Shown: positions 8,800-17,748, counted from the stretch's first letter. The stretch is 64,000 nucleotides of DNA from an uncultured Dehalococcoidia bacterium (GCA_958295765.1 CATQHB010000002.1:880091-944090); one strand, 5' to 3'. Numbers and translations: made by a program. Notes: generated by a model not told the origin, from the letters alone.

Positions 8800-9435
8800 C
8801 TAGTCGCCTCCGAGGAGCAACGCCGCCTGCCGCACCGGGGCAAAGGAGCGGCGGTGCAGGGGACAAGGCCCCAGCTTTTGCAGTTGGCGGCGGTGCTGCG
8901 CCGTCGGGTAGCCCTTGTTGCGGGCAAAAGCGTAGCCGGGATACCTGGCTTCGGCCTGCTCCATACCCTTATCCCGGGTAACTTTGGCGACAATAGAGGC
9001 GGCGGCGATGGAGTAACTGCGCCCGTCGCCCTTGACCAGGGCCTCAAAGGGATAGGGGCACTCCTTGATTGGCACGTAGTCCAGGAGCAGGTGCTGGGGC
9101 GGGACGGTCAGGCCGGCCACGGCTCGCAGCATCGCCCGGATGACGGCGCGGCCAATGCCCAGGCGGTCAATCTCCGCCGGCGATTCCTGGGCGACGGACA
9201 CGGCCAGGGCGTGCTGCTCAATCAACCGCAACGCGCCTTCCCGCTGCCGGGCGGACAGCCGTTTGCTGTCGTCCAGCGCGGTCAGCCAGGGTTCGCTGCC
9301 GGACAGGTTGGGGGGCAGGACGACCGCCGCCGCCACCACCGGCCCGGCCAGCGGCCCGCGCCCCGCCTCGTCCACCCCGGCCACCGCCCGCAGCCCCCGC
9401 CGGTAAAGCCGCCATTCATTGGACAAGTCCGGCAT
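8800..9435 (-). CDS. rnhB: Ribonuclease HII
   Basis: A 211-aa RNase HII that cuts RNA in RNA:DNA hybrids and initiates ribonucleotide excision repair. The active site is seen in GVDEAGRGPLAGPVVAA (D and E of DEAGRG, ~22-26), LDDSKRLSARQRE, LLLDYVPIKE and SIAAASIVAKVTRD. Length is typical. Its stop codon is within a few bases of the yraN start, indicating a two-gene transcript. Confidence 0.96.
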   Translation of the reverse strand: MPDLSNEWRLYRRGLRAVAGVDEAGRGPLAGPVVAAAVVLPPNLSGSEPWLTALDDSKRLSARQREGALRLIEQHALAVSVAQESPAEIDRLGIGRAVIRAMLRAVAGLTVPPQHLLLDYVPIKECPYPFEALVKGDGRSYSIAAASIVAKVTRDKGMEQAEARYPGYAFARNKGYPTAQHRRQLQKLGPCPLHRRSFAPVRQAALLLGGD

Positions 9436-9458
9436 CCCTCTCCTTCCTCTCCAAAGGA

Positions 9459-9563
9459 TAATTAAGAATTAAGAATTAAGAATTAGGAATTACGAATTGA
9501 GAGAAAGCCTACCCCGGTTGGTGATAGCGGGACATCAAATTCCTGATTCTTAATTCTTAATTC
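9459..9563. repeat. AT-rich AATTAAGAATTAGG repeat (R5), running into the 3' end of mnmA
   Basis: Several iterations of AATTAAGAATTA at 9459-9500 are answered by inverted TTCTTAATTCTTAATTCC at 9547-9563, able to fold into a long AT stem. The right arm supplies the last codons (IKN) and stop of mnmA, so the element has replaced or extended the gene's 3' end. Related arrays occur at 17598-17690, 33921-33952 and 47422-47918. Confidence 0.75.
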
Positions 9564-10680
9564 CCGCCGCGCTGGAGTCGATAAATCCGCCGCCCAGTAC
9601 TGTGTCTTCCTGGTAGAACACTGCTGCCTGGCCGGGGGTGATGGCCCGCTGGGGTTGGTCAAAGCAGACCAGCGCGCTGTCCGGTGGTGAGCCGGGCCGG
9701 GTGCCGGGAGCGACGGGATGCAGCAGGGCCGGCGCCGGCGCAAACTGGTAGCGGATTTTCACCGTTACCGGCGTCGGCCCGGTCGGGGGGACGCCGGAGA
9801 CGTAGTTGACCCGGGAAACTAACATCCGCTCCTGGTACAAGCCCGATTCCGGGCCGACTACCACCCGGTTGGTCTCCGGTTCCAGCCGTAGCACGTACAT
9901 TGGTTCCGGGATGTTCAGGCCCAGCCCCCGGCGCTGGCCCACGGTGAAAAACTCAATGCCCCGGTGCTGACCCAAAACCTGCCCGGCCTCATCCACAATG
10001 TCGCCCGGCGCCGGCGTAACCCGCTCGGCCAGGAAAGCCTTGTAGTCGCCAAAGGGAATAAAGCAAATGTCCTGGCTGTCCGGCTTGCCGGCGTTGGGAA
10101 AGTTGGCCTCCCGGGCCAGTTGCCGGATGGCGTCCTTGGGGTAGCCGCCGATGGGCAGCAGGGTGCGGCCCAACTCCTCTTGCCCCATGCCAAAGAGGAC
10201 ATAGGACTGATCCTTGCTGGAGTCCACCCCCCGCTTGAGGGACAGCCCGGCCGGGCCGGGTTCAATTCGGGCATAGTGGCCGGTGGCAACGTAGGCGGCA
10301 TCCAGGATCGCGGCGCGGGTTGCCAGGAAGTTGAACTTTATCTTGTCGTTGCAGGCGATACAGGGATGGGGGGTACGGCCCTGCTGGTACTCGGCGCAGA
10401 AGTAGTCGATAACGTGGGCCTGGAACTCCCGCTGCACGTTGAGGACGTAGTGGGGAATGTCCAGGCGGTGGCAGACCCGGCGGGCGTCATCCACGTCATC
10501 CACCGTGCAGCAGCCCCGGTAGTAGTCGGGCAGGTCGGCCTGCTCCAGGCTGTAGAGCTTCATCGTAACGCCCACTACGTCATAGCCCTGCCGCTGCAAA
10601 AGCAGGGCGGCCACCGAGGAATCCACGCCGCCGCTCATCGCGACGACAACTCTGTTGCGGTTCTTGGTTTCCATTTCCAT
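9550..10680 (-). CDS. mnmA: tRNA-specific 2-thiouridylase MnmA
   Basis: A 376-aa enzyme that thiolates U34 of tRNA-Lys/Glu/Gln. The PP-loop VVVAMSGGVDSSVAALLL is near residue 12-29. The catalytic cysteines are recognisable in HPCIACNDKIKF and DSQDICFIPFGDY. The MnmA-specific C-terminal beta domain (GIEFFTVGQRRGLG, LVSRVNYVSG, GQAAVFYQEDTVLGGGFI) is present. The last residues IKN come from an inserted AT-rich repeat, which appears harmless. A second in-frame ATG two codons in is an alternative start. Confidence 0.95.
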   Translation of the reverse strand: MEMETKNRNRVVVAMSGGVDSSVAALLLQRQGYDVVGVTMKLYSLEQADLPDYYRGCCTVDDVDDARRVCHRLDIPHYVLNVQREFQAHVIDYFCAEYQQGRTPHPCIACNDKIKFNFLATRAAILDAAYVATGHYARIEPGPAGLSLKRGVDSSKDQSYVLFGMGQEELGRTLLPIGGYPKDAIRQLAREANFPNAGKPDSQDICFIPFGDYKAFLAERVTPAPGDIVDEAGQVLGQHRGIEFFTVGQRRGLGLNIPEPMYVLRLEPETNRVVVGPESGLYQERMLVSRVNYVSGVPPTGPTPVTVKIRYQFAPAPALLHPVAPGTRPGSPPDSALVCFDQPQRAITPGQAAVFYQEDTVLGGGFIDSSAAGIKN

Positions 10681-10774
10681 AGTGAAATCAGCGTAGCATA
10701 TCGGGGATAGGCGGGCAACCGGGGGGCGGGAAATAGCGGGGGCAATCGCGTCTTAATCCGGTCAACCCAGGGAA

Positions 10775-10872
10775 CCGTCGTTCCGGCGAAAGCCGGAATC
10801 CAGGAAATCCTCTGGGAAAAGGGTGAGCCGGTTACCGAGTGTTCTGGATTCCGGCTTTCGCCGGAACGACGG
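10775..10872. repeat. R1 repeat copy
   Basis: A 98-bp inverted repeat whose arms read CCGTCGTTCCGGCGAAAGCC and, at the other end, the complement ending CGGAACGACGG. The preceding GGCAATCGCGTCTTAATCC (10741-10759) is the R1 outer end. Confidence 0.9.
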
Positions 10873-10897
10873 GTTTATGATGAAGGGAGTAATCGGG

Positions 10898-11014
10898 GTA
10901 GGGGCGGGTTTGTAACCCGCCCTGTCTTGGGCGTAAGAATGAGTCGGATACGGCGTAACGTTTCTTGGGATGTCTTCGCCTTGAACGCAGGGCGGGTTAC
11001 AAACCCGCCCCTAC
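10898..11014. repeat. R2 repeat copy
   Basis: A 117-bp element with ends GTAGGGGCGGGTTTGTAACC and ACAAACCCGCCCCTAC, each arm itself palindromic around TTTGTAA. It lies 25 bp from an R1 core. The whole 10681-11175 gap holds only repeats. Confidence 0.9.
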
Positions 11015-11175
11015 CATCCATTGGAATCGTGCCTACCGGAACCGGGGCGGGTAAGGATTACCACCCCGCCAGAGACTCGGCGGGTAATGCCGGCGGTTCC
11101 CGGTAGTAGGGACTTAAAACCGGCCGTCCCCTTCTGCCAACCCCATAGCGCCCCCGGACTTTTGGCCGGCGACCC

Positions 11176-12216
11176 CTACCCTAGCCGGGGCATTACCTCC
11201 TGGCTGAACAGTTCCATTGACCGCATTACCTTGTCCCGGCTCATCCCGCCGAAGTCGAAGTTGCAGCCGAAGTAATCTATGCCGTGAGCTTGCAGTTCCT
11301 TTATCTGGGCAACGCACTGGTCGGGGGTGCCGATGACGGCCCGGTTGACGGAGAGGTAGTCATAACTGTCGGGCAGTTGCGTGCGCTGGCGGCGCCAATC
11401 GTCCATCCGGCGATAGACCTCGCTGCCGGTGTCAATCTGGCGGCGCCACTGCATAATGTCGGCGACCCAGTTAATCCGGTCTTCCGTATCCCGGCGCGCC
11501 TGCTCCTCGGTTTCGGCCACGTAGAAGTAGCGGAAGAAGGGGATTTCCGACATAGGCCGGTGGTCGCCGGCGGCGGCGGACAGTTCGACGAAACGGTGGC
11601 ACAGGGCCAGGGCGTCGGCGGTGTCCTGAACTACGGCGATGCAAAGGTTGTGGCCGGTGGAAATCAGAAACTCCAGGGTGGCCGGGGTGCGGGTGGCGGC
11701 GATGTAGATGGGCGGGTGGGGTTGTTGCAGTGGCGGCGGCACCAGGTTGATGTCGTCCAGCTTGTTGAACCGGCTTTCGTAGCTGAATCCGGGGGTAGTC
11801 CACAGGCCCTGCACGATTTTGATGGAGTCCTGAAACCGCTCGGCGCTCTCCGCCGGGTCCAGTCCATAGCCGTAGTATTCGTAGCCGCCGGAGCCGCGGC
11901 CAAAGCCCACGTCCAGCCGGCCGTTGCTGACCAAATCCAGCATCGCGGCGTCCTCGGCCAGCCGCATAGGGTTGTGCAGGGGGGACACCAGCACCGCCGT
12001 CCCCAGCCGTATTTTGCTGGTGCGGGCGGCCAGGTGGGTTGCCAGAATCAGGGAGGAGGGAACCATACTGTAGCGGGTGAAGTGATGCTCGGCCAGCCAG
12101 GCGCTGACAAACCCCAACTCCTCGGCATACTGAATCTGCTCGGTAGTTTCGGCCAGAATCTGCGCCGGTTCCGTCCCTTCGGGCCAGGGAACATGGGTAA
12201 AAAAGGCGAATTTCAT
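11176..12216 (-). CDS. LLM-class flavin-dependent monooxygenase
   Basis: A 346-aa bacterial-luciferase-fold oxidoreductase (TIM barrel using reduced FMN or F420). Recognisable parts are the N-terminal FAFFTHVPWPEG, LGFVSAWLAEHHFTRYS (~37-53), RLGTAVLVSPLHNPMRLAEDAAMLDLVSNGRLDVGFGRGSGGYEY and the C-terminal GTPDQCVAQIKELQAHGIDYFGCNFDFGG. Such enzymes cleave C-S or C-N bonds in sulfonates, amines or alkanes and are strongly expanded in SAR202-type Chloroflexota. Substrate unknown; it is a single gene with repeats on both sides. Confidence 0.9.
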   Translation of the reverse strand: MKFAFFTHVPWPEGTEPAQILAETTEQIQYAEELGFVSAWLAEHHFTRYSMVPSSLILATHLAARTSKIRLGTAVLVSPLHNPMRLAEDAAMLDLVSNGRLDVGFGRGSGGYEYYGYGLDPAESAERFQDSIKIVQGLWTTPGFSYESRFNKLDDINLVPPPLQQPHPPIYIAATRTPATLEFLISTGHNLCIAVVQDTADALALCHRFVELSAAAGDHRPMSEIPFFRYFYVAETEEQARRDTEDRINWVADIMQWRRQIDTGSEVYRRMDDWRRQRTQLPDSYDYLSVNRAVIGTPDQCVAQIKELQAHGIDYFGCNFDFGGMSRDKVMRSMELFSQEVMPRLG

Positions 12217-12280
12217 GGGCGGTTGTTTCCTTGTCCTTTCCTTGTTTGGAATACCGGTTATCGGGTAATGGGACGTTCAC

Positions 12281-12355
12281 CGGGAGACGCAGAGCAGGGG
12301 AGATACACCGGGATTTCCCCGGCGTAACTCCCGGTCTCTGTGTCTCTGCATTAAA
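12281..12355. repeat. R6-type imperfect palindrome (CTCTGTGTCTCTGC)
   Basis: Arms GGGAGACGCAGAGCAGGGG and CCCGGTCTCTGTGTCTCTGC pair imperfectly around a CCGGGATTTCCCCGG centre. It is related to 4980-5060 and lies between two genes on the same strand, where it could slow or terminate transcription. Confidence 0.55.
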
Positions 12356-12368
12356 GACGCCGCCGGCC

Positions 12369-13358
12369 CTAGCCCGGTATCCAGGTTACCGAGGAGATTT
12401 CGCTGAACTCCCGCCACAGCTTTTGCCAGGAGTCGCCGCCGTCATCGCTGCGGTACAGGTAGCCGTAGCGGCTGCCGGCCAGTACCACTTGCGGGTCAAA
12501 GGGCTGGACGTTGACTACCCACATGGCGGTATTGGGGGCCACCGGCAGGGGCAGGCTTTCCCAGGTCTTGCCGGTGTCTTTGGAGCGCATCACTGCGCCT
12601 ACCCGGCCGGGGGTGGTGTCGCCGATAGTTACGAAAATGGTCTGCGGGTCGTCGGGCTGCACCATAATGCCCCGGGGATAGGTATAGGGAAAGGCCTCCC
12701 GGACGCCGACGGCGTTCCAACTGGCGCCGTCATCGTCGCTGGTATAAACGTCATTATTGACTACTACCACCACCGTCTTGGGCGGCCCGGCGGCCACCGC
12801 CACGTTGTGGATGTCCAGGTTGGGGATGGCGCCGTGATTGACCTTTTCCCAGGTATCGCCGCCGTCGGTGCTGCGGCGCACACCGTCCACCTCAAAACCG
12901 ACCCAGATGTCCTGGCGGTTGGTGGGATCGATGGCGATGCCGGTAACCCGGGGGATGCCCACCGCCGGGCAGGTTTCAGCCACCTCTACCGGCCGCTTTT
13001 CCCAGGTCTGGCCGCCGTCGCCGGAGCGAAAGATGGTGGCCGGATTGGGTGTGCCGGTGCCGGCGTACATCGTCTGCGGGTCGGCTGAGTCGATAGCTAC
13101 CGACCAGACGCAGTAATCGCTGAGGGGCGAGTCCACCAGGTTCCAGGACATACCGGCGTCCTCGCTGCGGTAGAGGCCCTGGTCGGTGCCGGAAAAGAGG
13201 ATTTCGGGCCGGTCGGGGTGGTTCACCACGGTTCGTACCAGCGCGTCGGAGTGGAGACCCTGGTTGATGCCCACCCGCTGCCAGTTCTCGCCCCCGTCGG
13301 CGCTGCGGATAATGCCCTGGCCCACGGTGCCTACCAGAATAGTCATCTTGTCTGCCAT
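12369..13358 (-). CDS. Asp-box (BNR/sialidase-like) beta-propeller protein
   Basis: The start at 13358 (MADKMTILVGTVGQGII) is chosen because GGAAAGGAG lies 8 nt upstream; an in-frame start at 13391 lacks this. The 329-aa protein carries at least six Asp-box units of S/T-x-D-x-G-x-x-W type (SADGGENWQ, SEDAGMSWN, SGDGGQTWE, STDGGDTWE, SDDDGASWN, SKDTGKTWE, SDDGGDSWQ), a sialidase/photosystem-II-stability-factor-like propeller (as in Ycf48-like and YVTN proteins). There is no signal peptide, so it is probably cytoplasmic. No sialidase catalytic set is evident and the role is unknown. Confidence 0.88.
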   Translation of the reverse strand: MADKMTILVGTVGQGIIRSADGGENWQRVGINQGLHSDALVRTVVNHPDRPEILFSGTDQGLYRSEDAGMSWNLVDSPLSDYCVWSVAIDSADPQTMYAGTGTPNPATIFRSGDGGQTWEKRPVEVAETCPAVGIPRVTGIAIDPTNRQDIWVGFEVDGVRRSTDGGDTWEKVNHGAIPNLDIHNVAVAAGPPKTVVVVVNNDVYTSDDDGASWNAVGVREAFPYTYPRGIMVQPDDPQTIFVTIGDTTPGRVGAVMRSKDTGKTWESLPLPVAPNTAMWVVNVQPFDPQVVLAGSRYGYLYRSDDGGDSWQKLWREFSEISSVTWIPG

Positions 13359-13453
13359 AGCAACAACTCCTTTCCTGTGCTTTCCTGCCACAAGTTACCG
13401 GGTATCATACTATCCCTGGCCGGGGATTGCCACCGGGCGAACTTGGCGGCGGG

Positions 13454-13617
13454 GGCAACCGCGTCTTAACCAGGGCAACCCAGGCAACCGGCATTAGCAA
13501 CCGTCGTTCCGGCGAAAGCCGGAATCCAGGAAATCCTACGGGAAAAGAACGTGCCGGCTACTGAGGGTTCTGGATTCCGGCTTTCGCCGGAACGACGGGT
13601 TTATGGTGCGATTGCCC
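13454..13617. repeat. Complete R1 element
   Basis: The 98-bp palindromic core is 13501-13598. Outer ends are GGCAACCGCGTCTTAACC on the left and GGTGCGATTGCC on the right, which pair as terminal inverted repeats. This is one of the clearest full-length copies. Confidence 0.85.
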
Positions 13618-13630
13618 TGCTTTCCCGGCA

Positions 13631-13869
13631 TCTCAACATTCGTTGGCGTTCCTTGCCCGGCCCGGCTCCGGTGAATTGTAGGGGCGGGTTTGTAACCCGC
13701 CCAGGTTCCGGTGCAAGGATATGTCAGAGATGATGTCTCCGTTACCAAAATGGTTCTGCCGGTAACGGCAGGGCGGGTTAGAAACCCGCCCCTACCCGGT
13801 GATGATACCAACGCCCGGCGATAATGCCAACGTAACCCGGTGATGATACCAACGCACGTTGCGAATACC
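13631..13869. repeat. Complete R2 element with outer inverted ends
   Basis: The left end TCTCAACATTCGTTGGCGTT (13631-13650) is the inverse of the right end CCAACGCACGTTGCGAATACC (13849-13869). The core with GTAGGGGCGGG arms spans 13678-13795. The right half also contains a short duplicated motif GTGATGATACCAACGC. Confidence 0.75.
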
Positions 13870-13885
13870 GGCGCAAATCCCCCCC

Positions 13886-13915
13886 TTTCCAACAACCGGG
13901 TTTTTTTGATATAAT
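13886..13915 (+). promoter_or_regulatory. Sigma70-type promoter for purA
   Basis: A perfect TATAAT at 13910-13915, with a weak -35 TTTCCA at 13886-13891 (18-bp spacer), lies 64 bp before the purA ATG. Confidence 0.6.
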
Positions 13916-13979
13916 CCCCGTTGGTGTCCGCCTCATACGCGGGAGGCGGGCCAGGTTTTGTAGGTAAAGGGGGAAAACA

Positions 13980-15266
13980 ATGCCGGCTTATGCCGTGATT
14001 GGCGGACAATGGGGCGACGAGGGCAAGGGTAAGGTTGTTGACTACCTGGCCGAGCGAGTGGACGGCGTGGTTCGCTACGCCGGCGGCAACAACGCCGGCC
14101 ATACCGTGGTCAACGACAAAGGGGAATTTCACCTGCACCTGGTTCCCTCCGGCATCTGCTGGCCCGAGGTTTACGGGATAATCGGCAACGGCGTGGTGGT
14201 GGACCCGGAGGCGCTGCTGGGCGAGTTGCGCGAACTGGGCGACCGGGGCATTGATACCGAGCGGCTCTGTATCAGCGAGCGCGCCCACGTAACTATGCCC
14301 TACCACGTGCTGTTGGACGCCCTGGACGAGGAGTCCCGCGGTGAGCTCGCCATTGGCACCACCGGCCGGGGCATCGGCCCCACCTACATCGACAAGACCG
14401 CCCGCATGGGCATCCGGGTGGGCGACCTGCTTGACCCCGATTCGCTGAAGCCCCGCCTGGAGCAGACCCTGGACTACAAGAACAAGGTAATCACGGCGAT
14501 TTACGGCGGGGAGGCCCTTTCTCTGGATGATGTTCTGGCAAAGGCCCTGGCCTGGGGCGAGGAACTGCGTCCTTACGTGCGCCCCACCGAACAGATTGTC
14601 CAGGACTTGTTGGCCCAAGACCGCAAAATCCTGCTGGAGGGTGCCCAGGGTACGCTGCTGGACCTGGATCACGGTTCTTATCCCTACGTTACCTCATCCT
14701 CCCCGTCCATTGGCGGGGCCTGCACCGGTCTGGGCCTGAACCCCCAGGCGATTGCCGGCGTGTTGGGCGTTTACAAGGCTTACTCTACCCGGGTCGGCGG
14801 CGGCCCGATGCCTACGGAGTTGTTTGACGATACCGGGGATAAGCTGCGGGAGAAGGGTCACGAATACGGCGTAACTACCGGGCGCACCCGGCGGGTGGGC
14901 TGGTTCGACGCCCCGGCCGGCCGCTACAGCCAGCAGGTCAACGGCTTTACCGGCATGGTGCTGACCCGCCTGGACATCCTGGACGGCTTTGCCTCGGTCA
15001 AAATCTGCGTTGGCTACCGGGCCGGCGGCGAGGAAATCGCCCGGTTCCCGGCGGATACCCGGCTGCTGGAAAAGTGCGAGCCGGTGTATGAGGAAATGCC
15101 CGGTTGGAAAGAACCCACTGCCCGCGCCACCGACTTGGCCCAACTGCCGGAGAACGCCCGCGCTTACGTCCGCCGCATTGAGGAACTGGTGGGCTGCCCG
15201 GTGCAGATAATTTCCACCGGCCCCGGCCGGGAGGAAACCATCCTGGTGGATACGGTAATACCCTGA
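13980..15266 (+). CDS. purA: Adenylosuccinate synthase
   Basis: A 428-aa PurA, catalysing IMP + Asp + GTP to adenylosuccinate in AMP synthesis. Hallmarks are GGQWGDEGKGKVVDYLA (~7-23, P-loop and catalytic Asp13), NNAGHTVV, GTTGRGIGPTYIDKTARMGIR (~127-147), EGAQGTLLDLDHGSYPYVTSS and TTGRTRRVGWFDA. GGGGG lies 5-6 nt before the ATG. It is transcribed from its own TATAAT promoter. Confidence 0.98.
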   Translation: MPAYAVIGGQWGDEGKGKVVDYLAERVDGVVRYAGGNNAGHTVVNDKGEFHLHLVPSGICWPEVYGIIGNGVVVDPEALLGELRELGDRGIDTERLCISERAHVTMPYHVLLDALDEESRGELAIGTTGRGIGPTYIDKTARMGIRVGDLLDPDSLKPRLEQTLDYKNKVITAIYGGEALSLDDVLAKALAWGEELRPYVRPTEQIVQDLLAQDRKILLEGAQGTLLDLDHGSYPYVTSSSPSIGGACTGLGLNPQAIAGVLGVYKAYSTRVGGGPMPTELFDDTGDKLREKGHEYGVTTGRTRRVGWFDAPAGRYSQQVNGFTGMVLTRLDILDGFASVKICVGYRAGGEEIARFPADTRLLEKCEPVYEEMPGWKEPTARATDLAQLPENARAYVRRIEELVGCPVQIISTGPGREETILVDTVIP

Positions 15267-15359
15267 CCGGACGCCCTCACCCCGGTCTTAATTCCAAGAA
15301 AGAGAGCCGGGGGTAAGGCGGAATGACCTACACCCTAGCCGGGAAACCGGAAAGAAATT

Positions 15360-15578
15360 ATGCAGCAGACATCCAAATTCGGCATCTACCTTAACCCGGC
15401 GGAAAGCCGGGTAGTCCGCATCAACTCCCCCTACTGGATTCCGCCGGAACCGGAGTGGGTCTTGCTGACCCCGGAGGTCAACGCCACCCTGCTCCAAATC
15501 CGGGAACTGGCCCGGGAGCAGGGCGCCTCTCCCGACCCCGACGCCATCACCTGGGGCCGGATACCCTTGCTGGACTAA
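15360..15578 (+). CDS. Small hypothetical protein (72 aa)
   Basis: A short acidic protein starting MQQTSKFGIYLNPAESRVVRI and ending DAITWGRIPLLD. GGAAAG lies 6 nt before the ATG and codon use matches neighbours. It contains no TM helix, cysteine or recognised domain. It follows purA by 93 bp in the same direction and may share its transcript. I do not recognise the family. Confidence 0.5.
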   Translation: MQQTSKFGIYLNPAESRVVRINSPYWIPPEPEWVLLTPEVNATLLQIRELAREQGASPDPDAITWGRIPLLD

Positions 15579-15623
15579 CCGGGCCGCCGCTGGGCAATGC
15601 CGGGCTGGTGCAAACCCCGAAAT

Positions 15624-15717
15624 CCGCTCATCCTGTCATACTGAGCGGAGCGGTCAACAGTCCGCTCATAGTAAGCCTGTCGGGTTTCCGCTCATGGTGA
15701 GCCTGTCGAACCATCCT
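15624..15717. repeat. R3 repeat cluster, degenerate
   Basis: Three partial CCGCTCAT... units (15624, 15661, 15689), the last reading CCGCTCATGGTGAGCCTGTC, lie head to tail without the usual inverted partner. Confidence 0.7.
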
Positions 15718-15763
15718 TACCAATCTGGCGACTTTGCCCTACCCTGAGGCACAAAACGCCCGG

Positions 15764-15793
15764 TTGCGTCCTCTTGCCCGGTTCCTCTACAAT
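15764..15793 (+). promoter_or_regulatory. Putative promoter of the alpha/beta hydrolase gene
   Basis: TTGCGT (15764-15769), an 18-bp spacer and TACAAT (15788-15793). Because the -10 overlaps the first available ATG (15792), it argues that translation starts further downstream at the GTG of 15849. Confidence 0.45.
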
Positions 15794-15848
15794 GTCCCCA
15801 ACTATCCAAGGTCATTACAAGGTCATTCAGTACCGGGAGGTGGCTGCC

Positions 15849-16718
15849 GTGCTTGTCGATTTGATAAACCTTGCCAGCGGTGATGGCGTAAACCTGGACG
15901 GGATCTTTTTTGCGCCGGCGCCCGGAGTTTCCCCGCCGGGACCGGTGGACGCCCTGCTGTTAATCCACGGTTCCGGCGGCAACTTCTACCGTCCCGCCAC
16001 CAAGGCGATGGGAGAGGACTTGCGGAACCGGGGCTATGCCTGCCTGGCCCTGAATACCAAGGGCCACGATACGATCTGGGCGGAACAGGGCGCCGGCCGT
16101 TACTATGGCAATGCCCTGGAGATTCTGGACAACAGCCGGGCCGACCTGCGGGCCGGCATTGATTACCTGGAGCAGCAGGGCTACCGCAGCATCGGCATCC
16201 TGGGCCACAGCATGGGCGCCGTGAAAGTCGGCTACTATGCCGCTACCGAGGTCGATGACCGGGTGGCGACGGTTATCCCCATTTCCCCGGTGCGCCTGTC
16301 TTACTCCTACTATATGGAGTCGGAGGACGCCGCCGAGTTCCAGGGCATCATTGAGCGGGCCGACCAACTGGAGGCGGCGGATAAGGCCCAGGAGTTGATG
16401 ACGGTGAACTTCCCCATCGCCCAGATGTTCAGCGCCTTTTCCTACCTGGACAAGCACGGGCCGGCCGAGCGGTACAACCTGGTTGCCCTGGCCCCCCGCA
16501 TCAAAGTACCCCTGCTGGTCATCGGCGGCGAACTGGAAACCCACACCCGGCTGCGCGACTGCCCCCAGGACATGGTAACGGCGGCGGTGAACAGCCCCCG
16601 GGCCGAATACGTCATCATCCCCGGCGGCAACCACTCCCTGACCAACAGCACGGGTAAAGCCTCGGCCACCGTGCTGGACTGGCTGGCGTCCCTGGCCCCG
16701 GTGTCGGCGGGGGTGTAG
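15849..16718 (+). CDS. Alpha/beta-fold hydrolase
   Basis: The GTG at 15849 is preferred: GGGAGG sits 8 nt upstream, and the ATG at 15792 overlaps a promoter -10. The resulting 289-aa protein begins MLVDLINLASGDGVNLDGIFF, typical of this family. Features are the oxyanion-hole LLIHGSGGNF, nucleophile elbow GHSMGAVKV, a probable acid in VIGGELETHTR and the catalytic His in PGGNHSLTNS. A cytoplasmic esterase/dienelactone-hydrolase-like enzyme is likely; substrate unknown. Confidence 0.85.
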   Translation: MLVDLINLASGDGVNLDGIFFAPAPGVSPPGPVDALLLIHGSGGNFYRPATKAMGEDLRNRGYACLALNTKGHDTIWAEQGAGRYYGNALEILDNSRADLRAGIDYLEQQGYRSIGILGHSMGAVKVGYYAATEVDDRVATVIPISPVRLSYSYYMESEDAAEFQGIIERADQLEAADKAQELMTVNFPIAQMFSAFSYLDKHGPAERYNLVALAPRIKVPLLVIGGELETHTRLRDCPQDMVTAAVNSPRAEYVIIPGGNHSLTNSTGKASATVLDWLASLAPVSAGV

Positions 16719-16759
16719 GCCGGCCCACCCGGAAACCCGGACTGGCCCGGAGGAGTGTT

Positions 16760-17140
16760 ATGGGCGCAACCCATGTAACCGTAACTATCCGCAACCCGGC
16801 GGAACCCCACCGGACTTGGGAGGGCCTCTTTCTGGTGGACACTGGCGCCACCGACTGCCTGGCCCCCCGCAAACACCTGGAAGCTATCGGTCTGGCCCCC
16901 CGAATCCAACGGGTGTACGGCTTGGCCGACGGCAGCGAAATCCGTATGGATGTAACCGTCGCCGAAGTGGAGTTTATGGGCGACCTCACCGGCGTGGCTA
17001 TCGTAATGGGGGATGATGACGCCGAGCCGCTGTTGGGGGTAACCGCTCTGGAGTCGGTAGGCATTGAGGTTGACCCGGTGAACCAGACCCTGAAACGGAT
17101 GCCCTACGTCCGCCTGCGGGGATTGCGGCCTCGGGCCTGA
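16760..17140 (+). CDS. Clan AA (retropepsin-like) aspartic protease
   Basis: A 126-aa single-domain protein with the catalytic motif FLVDTGATDCLAP (~29-41) and a hydrophobic psi-loop partner (AEPLLGVTALESVGI). Retropepsin-type domains of this size act as homodimers with one Asp per subunit. GGAGGAG is 5 nt before the ATG. There is no TM or secretion signal. Members near other housekeeping genes are frequent in cyanobacteria and Chloroflexota; targets unknown. Confidence 0.85.
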   Translation: MGATHVTVTIRNPAEPHRTWEGLFLVDTGATDCLAPRKHLEAIGLAPRIQRVYGLADGSEIRMDVTVAEVEFMGDLTGVAIVMGDDDAEPLLGVTALESVGIEVDPVNQTLKRMPYVRLRGLRPRA

Positions 17141-17172
17141 CCCGAGCATTGCCCCGCTTGGAGAAAAGGTTG

Positions 17173-17619
17173 ATGCGCTCTGCCGAACCGCCGGTTGACT
17201 CAACGGTAACCTTCACCCCCATCGGGCGGGTGGAGAGCGAGTTTGCCGGGTATGCTCCCTCGGAGGAGATGCGGGAGCGGCCGGCGCGCATCGTCCTGCG
17301 CCCGGAACTGGCCCCCGGCCTGATGGGTCTGGAAGCGGGGCAGTATATCCTGGTATTGTTTCACCTGCACCGGGCCACCGAATACCAACTGCAACTGCAC
17401 CCCGGACACAACCCGGAGCGGCCTTTGCGGGGCGTGTTCGCTACCCGCAGCCAGTACCGGCCCAACGGCATCGGGGCGACGGTGGCGCAAATCCGGTCGG
17501 TGGTGGATAATATGCTTGACGTTACCGGGTTGGACGCCCAGGACGGCTCGCCGGTGCTGGACATCAAACCCTACTCCGCCGGCTTTGACCACCCGCCGGA
17601 ATTATCAATTACGAATTAG
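17173..17619 (+). CDS. trmO: tRNA (N6-threonylcarbamoyladenosine(37)-N6)-methyltransferase TrmO (TsaA family)
   Basis: A 148-aa TsaA-domain methyltransferase that N6-methylates t6A37 of certain tRNAs using SAM. The start at ATG 17173 follows GGAG by 9 nt; a TTG at 17149 is less likely. Motifs are TPIGRVESEF near the N-terminus, FHLHRATEYQL (~60-70), RGVFATRSQYRPNGIGATV (~85-103) and VLDIKPYSAGFD. The C-terminus (ELSITN) is formed by the start of an AT-rich repeat, as in mnmA. Confidence 0.88.
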   Translation: MRSAEPPVDSTVTFTPIGRVESEFAGYAPSEEMRERPARIVLRPELAPGLMGLEAGQYILVLFHLHRATEYQLQLHPGHNPERPLRGVFATRSQYRPNGIGATVAQIRSVVDNMLDVTGLDAQDGSPVLDIKPYSAGFDHPPELSITN

Positions 17620-17690
17620 GAATTACGCATAAAGATTCTGCAATTGATAATTCCTAATTCTTAATTCCTAATTTTTCATTGTTAATTGTA
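17598..17690. repeat. AT-rich AATTACGAATTAGG inverted repeat (R5)
   Basis: ATTACGAATTAGGAATTACG is answered by TAATTCCTAATTCTTAATTC further right, giving an AT stem. The left arm encodes the last residues of trmO. It may act as a terminator before rel. Confidence 0.7.
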
Positions 17691-17748
17691 TGGACTTTGG
17701 GGTTGGTTAGGGCTTATTATCCTTGAAAAGTGAAGAAGATGTAAGGGT

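Noticed and set aside
8409-9047. 212-aa reading for yraN
   Set aside because: The extra N-terminal 85 codons overlap rnhB in another frame and look non-coding; the family begins at MSRVRLGRQGE.
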